Part shown: positions 26,685-34,685 of the stretch, piece by piece
Layout of the letters: the number at the start of each line of letters is the position of its first letter
Numbering within the stretch: the stretch's first letter is position 1
NCBI GenBank assembly: GCA_030628155.1
Contig: DAOVRL010000001.1
Span: 1 to 64,000 of the forward strand
Reading direction: 5' to 3'
Origin: DAOVRL01 sp023128595
GTDB lineage: Bacteria; Planctomycetota; Phycisphaerae; Sedimentisphaerales; Anaerobacaceae
Length of the DNA stretch: 64,000 nt
Translations under genes and position numbers: made by a program
Notes under the pieces: generated by a model
Databases searched by the model: none
The model's input: only the letters and a program-made list of their open reading frames with translations
Told to the model about the DNA's origin: nothing

Positions 26685-27614
26685 CTAAGGATTCTTTGCA
26701 AGTCTGAAGAATTCTGATCCCGAGTGGGTTGACGTCGGCTTGTCTTGATAAACAAAGTCGATATCGAGCCGGTAGCCTTTTTTGTACTTTTCGTTTAACA
26801 CTTCAACCGTATGCTCAGTAGTGCCTTCGGCAATATTGCTTGTTGAGGTATTGACCATATTTACCTGTACCGCGCTGGCACATAGCCTTTGGAAATAGAG
26901 GAAGCGGGGTAGTCGGTCTTTGTGGTTTTGACACCAGCGGCAGTTCCAGGATTCGAGGGTGTTAGGGCTGAAGAAATAGCCGAAGGACTTGAGGGTCGTT
27001 CGCGTTGAGGCCACTTTTCCCAGGGCCTTCATTAAAACAGAACGCGGAGAGAACAGCTTTTTGGCCAACGGGTTACTGTTCATAGTGCCGTTGATTATCT
27101 TCTTGACGAGCGCGGTTGTATAAATCGTAGCGCAAAGCTCAAACGGATATCGCGAATCAGGCGTCTGCCCGTCCTTCCAGCTCAAGCGGTGGACCTTCTG
27201 CCCGGCGATACTCAGGTCGGTTATGACATCGCCACCGGCCTTTAGAAACTCAAGGCCGAACCTCATTGCAAATCCGAAGATGTCTTCGCTGTGTTCGTCG
27301 AACGTCTTATCTATCACGTCAATATCCACGGAGTCAAAAAATACAACATCGTCGATGCCAAACAAGATGTATTTTGTTTCGACCAGGCCCAGAACCCGGA
27401 GGAAGTCACTATGGAAATCCGTCTCTCTTATTACTATGCAATTGGAGAACTTTCGGCAGAGCTGCTCATATTCGGCGTCAAAGAGCTCAACTTTATAAAT
27501 GAGGTACGTTTGAATAAGCTCAGAGGGGAAGGACCTGTACAGGCTCTCGAGATATGCGTGCAACTGCAAAGGGCGATTTTTGGTGAACACGATGTTGCTT
27601 ATCATCTTATTCAT
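26685..27614 (-). CDS. GT-A-like glycosyltransferase-related protein, family not recognised
   Basis: 309 aa. The N-terminus ISNIVFTKNRPLQLHAYLESL and the later YILFGIDDVVFFDSVDI resemble a GT-A glycosyltransferase with a DD motif where the metal would bind. The second half (SFGYFFSPNTLESWNCRW, then CASAVQVNMVNT) is not familiar. Its N-terminal 58 residues recur as a fragment at 24385-24561. Position in the polysaccharide locus favours a glycan-related role. Confidence 0.6.
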   Translation of the reverse strand: MNKMISNIVFTKNRPLQLHAYLESLYRSFPSELIQTYLIYKVELFDAEYEQLCRKFSNCIVIRETDFHSDFLRVLGLVETKYILFGIDDVVFFDSVDIDVIDKTFDEHSEDIFGFAMRFGLEFLKAGGDVITDLSIAGQKVHRLSWKDGQTPDSRYPFELCATIYTTALVKKIINGTMNSNPLAKKLFSPRSVLMKALGKVASTRTTLKSFGYFFSPNTLESWNCRWCQNHKDRLPRFLYFQRLCASAVQVNMVNTSTSNIAEGTTEHTVEVLNEKYKKGYRLDIDFVYQDKPTSTHSGSEFFRLAKNP

Positions 27615-27683
27615 ATCTGAAAGGCATCCGTGGTAGGGCTTATGCTTTTTCTGGGCCGCGCCCCAATAGTATGTGAGCCGTGC

Positions 27684-27842
27684 TTAGAAGATGGTGTAGA
27701 GCCAGGGAGAGAGCGCGGAGCCTTCGGCAAAGACTATGAGTGCTCCAAGCACCAACAAGGAGACAATTATCGGTATCAGCCACCACTTCTTGCGGACCTT
27801 CAGGAACTGCCAGAATTCCAATATTATTGACAATTTGCTCAC
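27684..27842 (-). CDS. DUF5989 family membrane microprotein (52 aa)
   Basis: This short gene reads from GTG at 27842 to TAA at 27684-27686. The product starts MSKLSIILEFWQFLKVRKKW, has one transmembrane helix (LIPIIVSLLVLGALIVFAEG) and ends SALSPWLYTIF. This is the DUF5989 pattern: FW-x-FLKxRKKWWLIP, a single helix, GSA and a C-terminal YTxF. The gene is 72 bp downstream of the SxtJ-type gene and belongs to the carbamoyltransferase trio. Family members accompany NodU/CmcH-type carbamoyltransferases in many genomes. Their role is unknown. Confidence 0.85.
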   Translation of the reverse strand: MSKLSIILEFWQFLKVRKKWWLIPIIVSLLVLGALIVFAEGSALSPWLYTIF

Positions 27843-27914
27843 TGTTATTTCCAAAAACTTTCTGTACGCTCTTGAGGCAAGTATATATCAGGCACCTGGC
27901 GGGGTCAAGGCCCA

Positions 27915-28334
27915 TCAGAATTGTTTGGTATAATCGGGCTTCTGAGAATCGTCGGTGGGCCTGGGGAGCCAGTAAGTTTCGGATGAATTGCTGTCGAATT
28001 TGATATTGAGCAAGTCTTTGCGCAGCAGGCGGAGCAGCAGGGCCGTGGGTGTCAAGACGAGAAAGAATAGGATGATCAGGATCAATCGGGTCATAAACCA
28101 GCCCATTATGATCGCTAACGTCATCCAGCATTTATGAATGGGCTTGAGCACGACCGGTGCGAGCAGACCCAAAAGGACAAACAAGGCCGAGGCCGCGAAG
28201 AAATACCAGTAGAAATCTTTTTGGCGCCATAGAAGAAACGCCCCGATGAGCGCTAATGGGACGGCCATCGCCCATGCGAACTTCCTTAGCTCGCGGACGC
28301 TGCTTTTGATATTTCTGATTTCTTCGATTATCAT
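27915..28334 (-). CDS. SxtJ-family membrane protein
   Basis: 139 aa with three or four hydrophobic helices: FAWAMAVPLALIGAFLLW, FYWYFFAASALFVLLGLLAP and MGWFMTRLILIILFFLVLTP. The KPIHKCWMTLA and TPTALLLRLLRKDLL segments are characteristic of SxtJ proteins, named from the saxitoxin cluster, where one lies next to the carbamoyltransferase SxtI. Here too it begins 9 bp after the carbamoyltransferase stop. The role is unknown; it may anchor the carbamoyltransferase at the membrane. Confidence 0.82.
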   Translation of the reverse strand: MIIEEIRNIKSSVRELRKFAWAMAVPLALIGAFLLWRQKDFYWYFFAASALFVLLGLLAPVVLKPIHKCWMTLAIIMGWFMTRLILIILFFLVLTPTALLLRLLRKDLLNIKFDSNSSETYWLPRPTDDSQKPDYTKQF

Positions 28335-28343
28335 CGGGCCTTG

Positions 28344-30161
28344 TTAGTCCAAATCGAATTGGCTGCGCCAATCGATGTCATGTTCCAGGGGCTTCTGGTC
28401 ATTCTTATCGAGGAGAAAGCTGCCCATAATCAGGTAATCCATATTTGTTCTCATAAAGCATTTGTAGGCGTCGTCGGGTGTGCAAACGATAGGCTCGCCG
28501 CGGACGTTAAACGACGTGTTTATAATCACAGGGCAGCCGTACTTCTCGTCAAACTTCGACAACATTTTGTGATACAGAGGGTTCGTTTGGCGATTTACAG
28601 TCTGGACACGGGCGGAGTAATCGACGTGGGTAACCGCGGGAATATCGGAACGGACGACGTGAAGCTTGTCCAGGCCAAAGAGTTTCTGCTCCTGGTCGCT
28701 CATCTGCCGGCGGATTCGGCTCTTCACCGGCGCCACGAGCAGCATATAGGGGCTTTCGGTCTCGATCTCGAAGAATTCGGAGGCCTTTTCCTGCAATACG
28801 GACGGCGCAAACGGGCGGAAGCTCTCCCTGAATTTTATCTTGAGGTTCATCAGCTCCTGCATTTCGGGCGAGCGTGCATCGCCGATAATAGAGCGTGACC
28901 CTAAGGCCCTGGGTCCAAATTCCATCGGCCCCTCGAACCAGCCGACAACTTTCTGCTCTGCGATCAGGTCGGCAATTTTTTCGGGAATTTCCTCCGCGCT
29001 CAGCCTGGTATAGGGTATGTCACTGCTTTTGAGGTAATCGAGAATATCATTATCCTTGAAGTCCGGTCCGAGGTATGAGCCTCGCTGGAAGTCTGTTTCG
29101 TTGTCGGCGAGTCTCTTATTTTCAAGATACTGATACCATGTGAATAATGCAGCCCCGAGCGCCCCGCCGGCATCGCCCGCGGCGGGCTGAATCCAGATAT
29201 TCTCGAAAGGTCCCTCGCGCAGGATTCTGCCGTTGCCGACGCAATTCAAGGCGACGCCGCCGGCAAGGCAGAGGTTTTTCAGGCCGGTAACTTTGTGAAT
29301 GTGCCGGGTCATACACAGCATGACTTCTTCGGTTACATCCTGCACGGAGCGGGCCAGGTCCATATCGCGCTGTCTCAGCAGGGATTCGCGCTTTCGGGGA
29401 GGACCACCGAAGAGTTTATGGAACTTTCTGTTGGTCATAGTAAGACCGGCGCAATAATCGAAGTATTTCATATTGAGTTTGAATGAGCCGTCTTCCTTAA
29501 CGTCTATCAGCTCATTCAGAATCAGGTCCTTGTATTTGGGCCGGCCGTAAGGGGCCAATCCCATGACCTTGTATTCGCCGAAATTGACCCTGAATCCTGT
29601 GTAATATGTAAAGGCCGAGTAGAGCAGGCCGAGGGAGTGCGGAAAGTGAATCTCGGCGAGAATAGCGATATTGTTGTCTTTACCGGTTCCGTAGCTGGCG
29701 GTGGTCCACTCGCCGACACCGTCTATCGTTAGAAAAGCGGCCTGTTCAAACGGCGAGGGGAAGAAGGCCGAGGCGGCGTGCGATTCGTGATGCTCCGGAA
29801 ATATGATCCGGCCGGTAAAGCCAAGCTCTTTGGAAATCAGATCTTTCATCCAGAGTTTCTGCTTTATCCAGAGGGGGATGGCCTTTATGAACGACCTGAT
29901 TCCGAGCGGGGCAAAGGCAAGATACGTCTCGAGGATACGCTCGAATTTGATGAACGGCTTGTCGTAGAAAGCAACGTAGTCCAAATCGCCGGCCTGCAAG
30001 CCGGCGCTTCGCAGACAATAATTGACGGCGTTTTTGGGGAAGGAGAAATCGTGCTTTTTTCGCGTGAACCGCTCTTCCTGGGCGGCGCTGAGTATATTGC
30101 CGTCCCGGACCAAACAGGCAGCACTATCGTGATAAAATGCAGAAATACCCAATATATCCAT
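28344..30161 (-). CDS. NodU/CmcH-type carbamoyltransferase
   Basis: 605 aa, full length. It transfers a carbamoyl group from carbamoyl phosphate to a hydroxyl of its acceptor. The N-terminal ASKHA/Kae1-like domain has MDILGISAFYHDSAACL, EHHESHAASAFFPSPF, LTIDGVGEWTT and YKVMGLAPYG with the metal-binding His residues. The C-terminal YrdC/Sua5-like domain has WFEGPMEFGPRALGSRSI and VIINTSFNVRGEPIVCTP. In this locus the acceptor is probably a sugar of the surface polysaccharide. Downstream SxtJ and DUF5989 genes complete a conserved trio. A 139-bp gap separates it from the preceding GT2 gene. Confidence 0.92.
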   Translation of the reverse strand: MDILGISAFYHDSAACLVRDGNILSAAQEERFTRKKHDFSFPKNAVNYCLRSAGLQAGDLDYVAFYDKPFIKFERILETYLAFAPLGIRSFIKAIPLWIKQKLWMKDLISKELGFTGRIIFPEHHESHAASAFFPSPFEQAAFLTIDGVGEWTTASYGTGKDNNIAILAEIHFPHSLGLLYSAFTYYTGFRVNFGEYKVMGLAPYGRPKYKDLILNELIDVKEDGSFKLNMKYFDYCAGLTMTNRKFHKLFGGPPRKRESLLRQRDMDLARSVQDVTEEVMLCMTRHIHKVTGLKNLCLAGGVALNCVGNGRILREGPFENIWIQPAAGDAGGALGAALFTWYQYLENKRLADNETDFQRGSYLGPDFKDNDILDYLKSSDIPYTRLSAEEIPEKIADLIAEQKVVGWFEGPMEFGPRALGSRSIIGDARSPEMQELMNLKIKFRESFRPFAPSVLQEKASEFFEIETESPYMLLVAPVKSRIRRQMSDQEQKLFGLDKLHVVRSDIPAVTHVDYSARVQTVNRQTNPLYHKMLSKFDEKYGCPVIINTSFNVRGEPIVCTPDDAYKCFMRTNMDYLIMGSFLLDKNDQKPLEHDIDWRSQFDLD

Positions 30162-30300
30162 ATACGGCTTTCCGACCGAAACAGACCTTCGGAGTTTGGG
30201 CGCACTGATGAGGCCACCCGGCTAAAGTATATGCGATGCCATATCGCGCATCAAGCCAAAGTTGAATGGGATATCCTACACTATTTCATAAATAGCGCGA

Positions 30301-31131
30301 CTATGAAAAGAATTGATTTTGGTCGAGCGAATCATCGGCGAGGACGCTTTGGATTGCGGGAGAGGACATTGCTTTTCGCACATATCGACGATATTTTTTT
30401 ACGGTTCTTGTTCGCAGGGCAAACTCCTGCGGGTTGACCACCTGAGTTGCGTGGGCGAGATGTATGACATATCGGTGCATCACAGAGGACGGCAGCTCGA
30501 CCGTTTTGCAGCCGCGGTCAACCAGGTCGAAGTACAGCTTTTTTCCGCTGCCGAGGCCTTTTTCCTCCTCCGTAAGGAATGACAGATTTTCTTTGAGCAG
30601 GGTCTGCGTTCGGTAAAGACAGCATATCGTGCGGTTATAGTAGCGGTACTTGCCGGTTGGGTCCGGCTCTCGAAGAAGCTTTCGCTTGAATGTTCGCAGG
30701 TCGGTTGCCTTTTTGAGAAGGATGCGCCATTTTGCCTGCAGCTCGATTTTGCCTGAGCCGACACAGGCGATGTCTTCCTTTTGGCCGAAGTAGCCGACCA
30801 GGTCTGTCAGCCAGTTGTCCCGATGGACAAAAACGTCCGAGTGCATTGAGACGAAGAATTCGGTGCTGCAGCTCCGCAAGCCCAGCTCCAAAGCTGCACT
30901 GTGGGAACGGCTGCCGCTCAGATCGTTTTTTGTCCGGCGCTCCAGCAGGCGAATCCATTTGAGGGATTTGAGGTATTCCAGAGACTCGTCCCGTGAATTG
31001 TTATCGACGACGATGACCTCGTAGGGGTAATTTGTGAACCTGCGGATGCAGCGCAGACAAAGGCGGGTGAGGTCCAGTGTTCTGTAATTGGCTATACATA
31101 TAGTCGCTTTGCCTTTGACGAGGTCTGACAT
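30301..31131 (-). CDS. Glycosyltransferase family 2
   Basis: 276 aa from ATG 31131; the longer frame to 31218 runs into rfbB and is not used. GT-A signatures are ATICIANYRTLDLTRLCLRCI, EVIVVDNNSRDESLEYL, GSRSHSAALELGLR and SMHSDVFVHRDNWL, with the metal-binding motif taking the form HSD rather than DxD. Such altered motifs are known in GT2 relatives of rhamnosyltransferases. It follows rfbB by 20 bp, so it is a candidate to use the dTDP-sugar. Confidence 0.82.
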   Translation of the reverse strand: MSDLVKGKATICIANYRTLDLTRLCLRCIRRFTNYPYEVIVVDNNSRDESLEYLKSLKWIRLLERRTKNDLSGSRSHSAALELGLRSCSTEFFVSMHSDVFVHRDNWLTDLVGYFGQKEDIACVGSGKIELQAKWRILLKKATDLRTFKRKLLREPDPTGKYRYYNRTICCLYRTQTLLKENLSFLTEEEKGLGSGKKLYFDLVDRGCKTVELPSSVMHRYVIHLAHATQVVNPQEFALRTRTVKKYRRYVRKAMSSPAIQSVLADDSLDQNQFFS

Positions 31132-31151
31132 TGACGAGGCTTTTCCTTTCG

Positions 31152-32165
31152 TTAACGGTCTTTGTACATCTGCTCGTAGTACTTCTGGTAGTCGCCGGAG
31201 ACGACGCTGCCGAGCCAATCCTGGTTATTGATGTACCAATCTATCGTTCTATTGATACCTTCCTCGAAGCTCAGCGACGGCTGCCAGGCGAGGTCAGTAA
31301 TTATCTTGTCGGCGTCAATAGCGTATCGCCTGTCGTGTCCGGGCCTGTCTTTGACGTGCTTTATCAATGATTTTGGCTTGTCCAGTCGCTTTAGTATCAG
31401 GTCGATGACGTCCAGATTTGCCTTTTCGCTGCAGCCTCCGATGTTGTAGATTTCACCGGGCGGCGCTTTTTGGAGAACCCGCCATACAGCAGTGCAGTGG
31501 TCATAGACGTAGAGCCAATCCCGCACGTAGAGGCCGTCGCCATAGACAGGCAGCTCCTTGTCGTTGAGGGCGTTGTTAATCATCAGGGGGATCAATTTCT
31601 CAGGGAACTGATACGGGCCGTAGTTGTTGGAGCACCTGGTGATGTTGTATTTGACGCCCCAAGTATGGCCGAAGGCCTCGACCAGATGGTCGGCGGCGGC
31701 CTTGCTCGCTGAATAGGGCGAATTCGGGCTCAGCGGCGTTTGTTCGGTGAATTTCCCTTCGGGACCCAGCTCGCCATAAACTTCATCCGTGGAGACCTGG
31801 ATGAAGCGCTCGAGGTCCTTGTCGCGAGCGGCCTCGAGCAGGGTCAGCGTGCCGGTCACATTGGTCTCTATGAATATCTTCGCCCCTGTAATAGAGCGAT
31901 CCACGTGGCTTTCGGCAGCGAAATTGATGATCGTATCTATGCGGTGCTCGTCGATGATTTGTTCAACGAGCCGCCCATCGCAGATATCGCCCTTGATGAA
32001 TTTGTGATTGGAGTGGTCGAGGAAGCCGGCGAGGTTCTCAAGGTTGCCGGCGTAAGTTAGCTTGTCGAGATTGGCAATAAAGACCTCGGGATGCTCGGCA
32101 AGCACCATTCGCACGAAGTTGCTTCCGATGAATCCTGCGCCGCCTGTGACGAGTATTCTACTCAT
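31152..32165 (-). CDS. rfbB: dTDP-glucose 4,6-dehydratase
   Basis: 337 aa, the usual RmlB length. It converts dTDP-glucose to dTDP-4-keto-6-deoxyglucose in the cytoplasm. The Rossmann motif GGAGFIGSNFVR opens the protein; the active site has STDEVYGEL and YSASKAAADHL (Tyr-x3-Lys), and NNYGPYQFPEKLIP is the typical substrate-binding region. It overlaps rfbD by 4 bp and is the third gene of the rfbA-rfbD-rfbB operon. Confidence 0.93.
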   Translation of the reverse strand: MSRILVTGGAGFIGSNFVRMVLAEHPEVFIANLDKLTYAGNLENLAGFLDHSNHKFIKGDICDGRLVEQIIDEHRIDTIINFAAESHVDRSITGAKIFIETNVTGTLTLLEAARDKDLERFIQVSTDEVYGELGPEGKFTEQTPLSPNSPYSASKAAADHLVEAFGHTWGVKYNITRCSNNYGPYQFPEKLIPLMINNALNDKELPVYGDGLYVRDWLYVYDHCTAVWRVLQKAPPGEIYNIGGCSEKANLDVIDLILKRLDKPKSLIKHVKDRPGHDRRYAIDADKIITDLAWQPSLSFEEGINRTIDWYINNQDWLGSVVSGDYQKYYEQMYKDR

Positions 32166-33004
32166 AAAAGCCTCAGAAAATGTTCCAATGGGACTTGCCA
32201 GGGCTCGATGGGCTCGTCAAGCAGGGTCTTTATCTTGCTGCAATCAAACCTGCTGTTTAACGGCCTCCGGGCCGGGCTTCCAAAATCACTGGTTTTGCAA
32301 GGCAACAGGCTAACATCCATAGAGAGCTTGTCAAACATAAACTTCGCCATTTCATATCGGCTGACGAAGCCTTCGCTTGCGAAGTGAAACAGGCCCCGCG
32401 GCTTTTTTCGCAAGAGCAAGCAGAGGGCTTTGGCGACCTCGGTTGTGGCGGTCGGTGAGCCTATCTGGTCGTCAACGACCTTCATGGGTTGGCCGGATTT
32501 TGCACGCCGGGTGAGCTTTGTTGGAAAGTTGGTGCCGACAGAGCCGTAGGTCCACTCGACACGGACGATGCAGTGGGCACAATCGGTCTCGGCCAGGAGC
32601 CGCTCGCCCGCCAGTTTCGTTTTGCCGTATTCATTTATCGGGTTGGGAGCATCGGTCTCAACGTAAGGGCCATCCGAGCGGCCGTCGAATACGAAGTCGG
32701 TACTGATGTGCAGGATCCATTTATCGGCCTGCTTTGCAAAGTCACCGAGCCGCCCTACCGCTGCCGCGTTGACCTGGTAAGCAAGCTCAGCTTCGCCCTC
32801 GGCGCCATCTACATCGGTGTAGGCGGCGCAATTGACAATTATCTCAGCAGAGTCAACGGCTTGTTTTAATTGTTCGGGATTGGTTATGTCGAACTCCGGC
32901 AGGTCAAATACGCCGACAGCCAAACCCTGCTGCTCGCACATTTTCGCCAAGTCCGTGCCGAGCATTCCCCTGCCGCCGAGAATTGCTATTGTTTCTTTGG
33001 TCAT
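32162..33004 (-). CDS. rfbD: dTDP-4-dehydrorhamnose reductase
   Basis: 280 aa. It reduces dTDP-4-dehydrorhamnose to dTDP-rhamnose with NAD(P)H. GGRGMLGTDLAK is the nucleotide-binding motif, ISTDFVFDGRSDGPY and YGKTKLAGERLL (Tyr-x3-Lys) form the active site, and VRVEWTYGSVGTNF is conserved. It overlaps both rfbA and rfbB by 4 bp. The epimerase rfbC is not next to it, so either it is elsewhere or the locus makes another dTDP-6-deoxysugar. Confidence 0.9.
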   Translation of the reverse strand: MTKETIAILGGRGMLGTDLAKMCEQQGLAVGVFDLPEFDITNPEQLKQAVDSAEIIVNCAAYTDVDGAEGEAELAYQVNAAAVGRLGDFAKQADKWILHISTDFVFDGRSDGPYVETDAPNPINEYGKTKLAGERLLAETDCAHCIVRVEWTYGSVGTNFPTKLTRRAKSGQPMKVVDDQIGSPTATTEVAKALCLLLRKKPRGLFHFASEGFVSRYEMAKFMFDKLSMDVSLLPCKTSDFGSPARRPLNSRFDCSKIKTLLDEPIEPWQVPLEHFLRLL

Positions 33005-33726
33005 TGCGGAGGCTCATTTGCAACGAGCTCATTAGCCCGATTGAGCGATTCGAACGTTCCAGCATCGGACCACCAGCCTTCGAGAACGTCATAAGCCAAT
33101 TCGCCTCTGGCAATATAAGCTTCGTTGACGTGGGTAATTTCGAGCTCGCCGCGGGCTGATGGTCTGAGGGTGCGTATGATCTCGAAGACGGCGGCATCGT
33201 AGAAATATATGCCCGTCACGGCGTAATCCGACTTTGGCTCTTCGGGTTTTTCCTCGATACCGATGACTTTGCCGCCGGCAAGCTCCGCGACGCCGAATCG
33301 CCGAGGGTCGGGCACCTGCTTTAGGAGGACTCTGGCGCCCTGTTCTTGGGCGATGAACTTGTCGGCATAGCTCTTGAGGCCGGCCTGAAAGATATTGTCG
33401 CCAAGGATGACCGCCACCGGATGGGCCGCTGCGAAGTTCTCTGCCAGGGCCAGGGCCTGGGCGATGCCGCCGGCCTCGTCCTGGACTTTGTACGTGAACC
33501 GGCAGCCGAACCCTTTCCCTGAACCTAACAGGCTGACGACGTCGCCCATGTGCTCGACACCGGTAACGATGAGGACCTCCTCAATTCCGGCCGAAATAAG
33601 CTTTTCAATGGGGTAATAGATCATCGGCTTTTGCCCGATGGGCAACAGATGCTTGTTTGTGACCTTGGTCAGCGGTAAAAGTCGCGAGCCCGTCCCGCCG
33701 GCAAGGACAACGCCTCGTAAATCCAT
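33001..33726 (-). CDS. rfbA: Glucose-1-phosphate thymidylyltransferase (short form)
   Basis: 241 aa. It makes dTDP-glucose from dTTP and glucose-1-phosphate. The signature GVVLAGGTGSRLLPLTKVTNKHLLP is present, then VILGDNIFQ with the catalytic Asp, FGVAELAGGKVIGIEEKP and a GELEITHVNEAYI segment. It is about 50 residues shorter than E. coli RmlA and lacks the C-terminal helical extension, as in several other bacterial short forms. AAGGAG precedes the start. It is the first gene behind the promoter at 33761-33789. Confidence 0.88.
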   Translation of the reverse strand: MDLRGVVLAGGTGSRLLPLTKVTNKHLLPIGQKPMIYYPIEKLISAGIEEVLIVTGVEHMGDVVSLLGSGKGFGCRFTYKVQDEAGGIAQALALAENFAAAHPVAVILGDNIFQAGLKSYADKFIAQEQGARVLLKQVPDPRRFGVAELAGGKVIGIEEKPEEPKSDYAVTGIYFYDAAVFEIIRTLRPSARGELEITHVNEAYIARGELAYDVLEGWWSDAGTFESLNRANELVANEPPQ

Positions 33727-33760
33727 AATCTTCTCCTTGCGAGCTTATTAGAATTGACGA

Positions 33761-33789
33761 ATTGTAAAGCCTGCCGGTGCCGCTGTCAA
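33761..33789 (-). promoter_or_regulatory. Sigma70-like promoter of the polysaccharide locus
   Basis: On the minus strand: TTGACA (33789-33784), 17-bp spacer, TACAAT (33766-33761), ending 35 bp before rfbA. This near-consensus promoter probably drives rfbA-rfbD-rfbB and perhaps the long row of minus-strand genes beyond. The rest of the 163-bp gap holds nothing recognised. Confidence 0.7.
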
Positions 33790-33889
33790 CCTCAGATTGT
33801 GGGATATTACCCTACAGGGCGGGATGTCCGGCTTGGGCCGGTAGCGGTAACGGGGCAAGGCAGTCGGTGAAAGTCTCACACTGCCACCT

Positions 33890-34669
33890 TTAGGTAATCG
33901 CCTTTGTTGCTCCGGTTGTGAAGCCGCCATCTACGAGGATTATCTGGCCGGTAATGTAGACCGAAGCGTCGGATGCGAGGAAGACGACCGCGCCGTCGAG
34001 GTCGTTCGGCTTACCCGGCCGGTTGAGGGGGATGCGGCCTGTGATGTAATTCACCCATTCCTTGTTCTCATAAAGGACCGCATTCTGGGCGGTTTTGAAC
34101 CAGCCCGGGGCAAGGACGTTAGCCGTTATTCCATATTTGCCCCATTCGGCGGCCAGGCTTCGGGTCATTTGGAGGACGCCGCCGCGACTGGCCGTATAGG
34201 GAGCGATTCCCTCCATGCCAAAGACGCACGTGCAGGAGCCGACGTTGATTATTCTGCCGTACCCGCGTTTTATCATCTCCTTGCCGACGGCCTTAGCGCA
34301 GAAGAAACTGCCCTTGAGATTGGTGTTTAGCACGGTGTCCCAGTCCTGCCAGGAGAATTCGGTGACGGGGTTTCGGATGTTCAGGCCCGCGTTGTTAACG
34401 AGGATGTCGATTTTGCCGTATTCGGCCATGGCCGTTTGAACCATGCTCTCAATGTCGCTTTGCGAGAGCACGTCTAATTGAACGGGCAGGGCCTTTCTGC
34501 CCAAGGCCTCAATTTCTTCCTTAAACTCAGTCAGGCTCGATAGTTTCCGGCTTGTGATCACCAGATCCGCGCCGGCCCCGGCAAGTGCCCTACCGAAATA
34601 CTGCCCCAGCCCCCTGCTCGTCCCCGTCACTATCGCTACTTTCCCGGTAAGATCAAATAAGTCCTGCAT
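33890..34669 (-). CDS. Short-chain dehydrogenase/reductase (SDR) with Arg in the YxxxK motif
   Basis: 259 aa from ATG 34669; the frame extends upstream into the alcohol dehydrogenase gene but MQDLFDLTGKVAIVTGTSRGLG is a normal SDR start. The NNAGLNIRNP motif and the final GQIILVDGGFTTGA are present. The catalytic region reads NVGSCTCVFGMEGIAPYTASRGGVL, so the usual YxxxK is YTASR (codon CGC). The fold is that of gluconate 5-dehydrogenase-like enzymes. It lies 16 bp after a zinc alcohol dehydrogenase, suggesting a sugar or polyol oxidation pair. Confidence 0.82.
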   Translation of the reverse strand: MQDLFDLTGKVAIVTGTSRGLGQYFGRALAGAGADLVITSRKLSSLTEFKEEIEALGRKALPVQLDVLSQSDIESMVQTAMAEYGKIDILVNNAGLNIRNPVTEFSWQDWDTVLNTNLKGSFFCAKAVGKEMIKRGYGRIINVGSCTCVFGMEGIAPYTASRGGVLQMTRSLAAEWGKYGITANVLAPGWFKTAQNAVLYENKEWVNYITGRIPLNRPGKPNDLDGAVVFLASDASVYITGQIILVDGGFTTGATKAIT

Positions 34670-34685
34670 CTTGACCAACCTCAAC

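Noticed and set aside
27640..28131. A 163-codon minus-strand frame
   Set aside because: It overlaps the SxtJ and DUF5989 genes in another frame; its Pro/Arg-rich composition is not protein-like, while both overlapped frames match known families.
28341..30437. Long plus-strand frames opposite the carbamoyltransferase
   Set aside because: They are antisense to a strongly conserved gene, have no ribosome binding sites and match no family.
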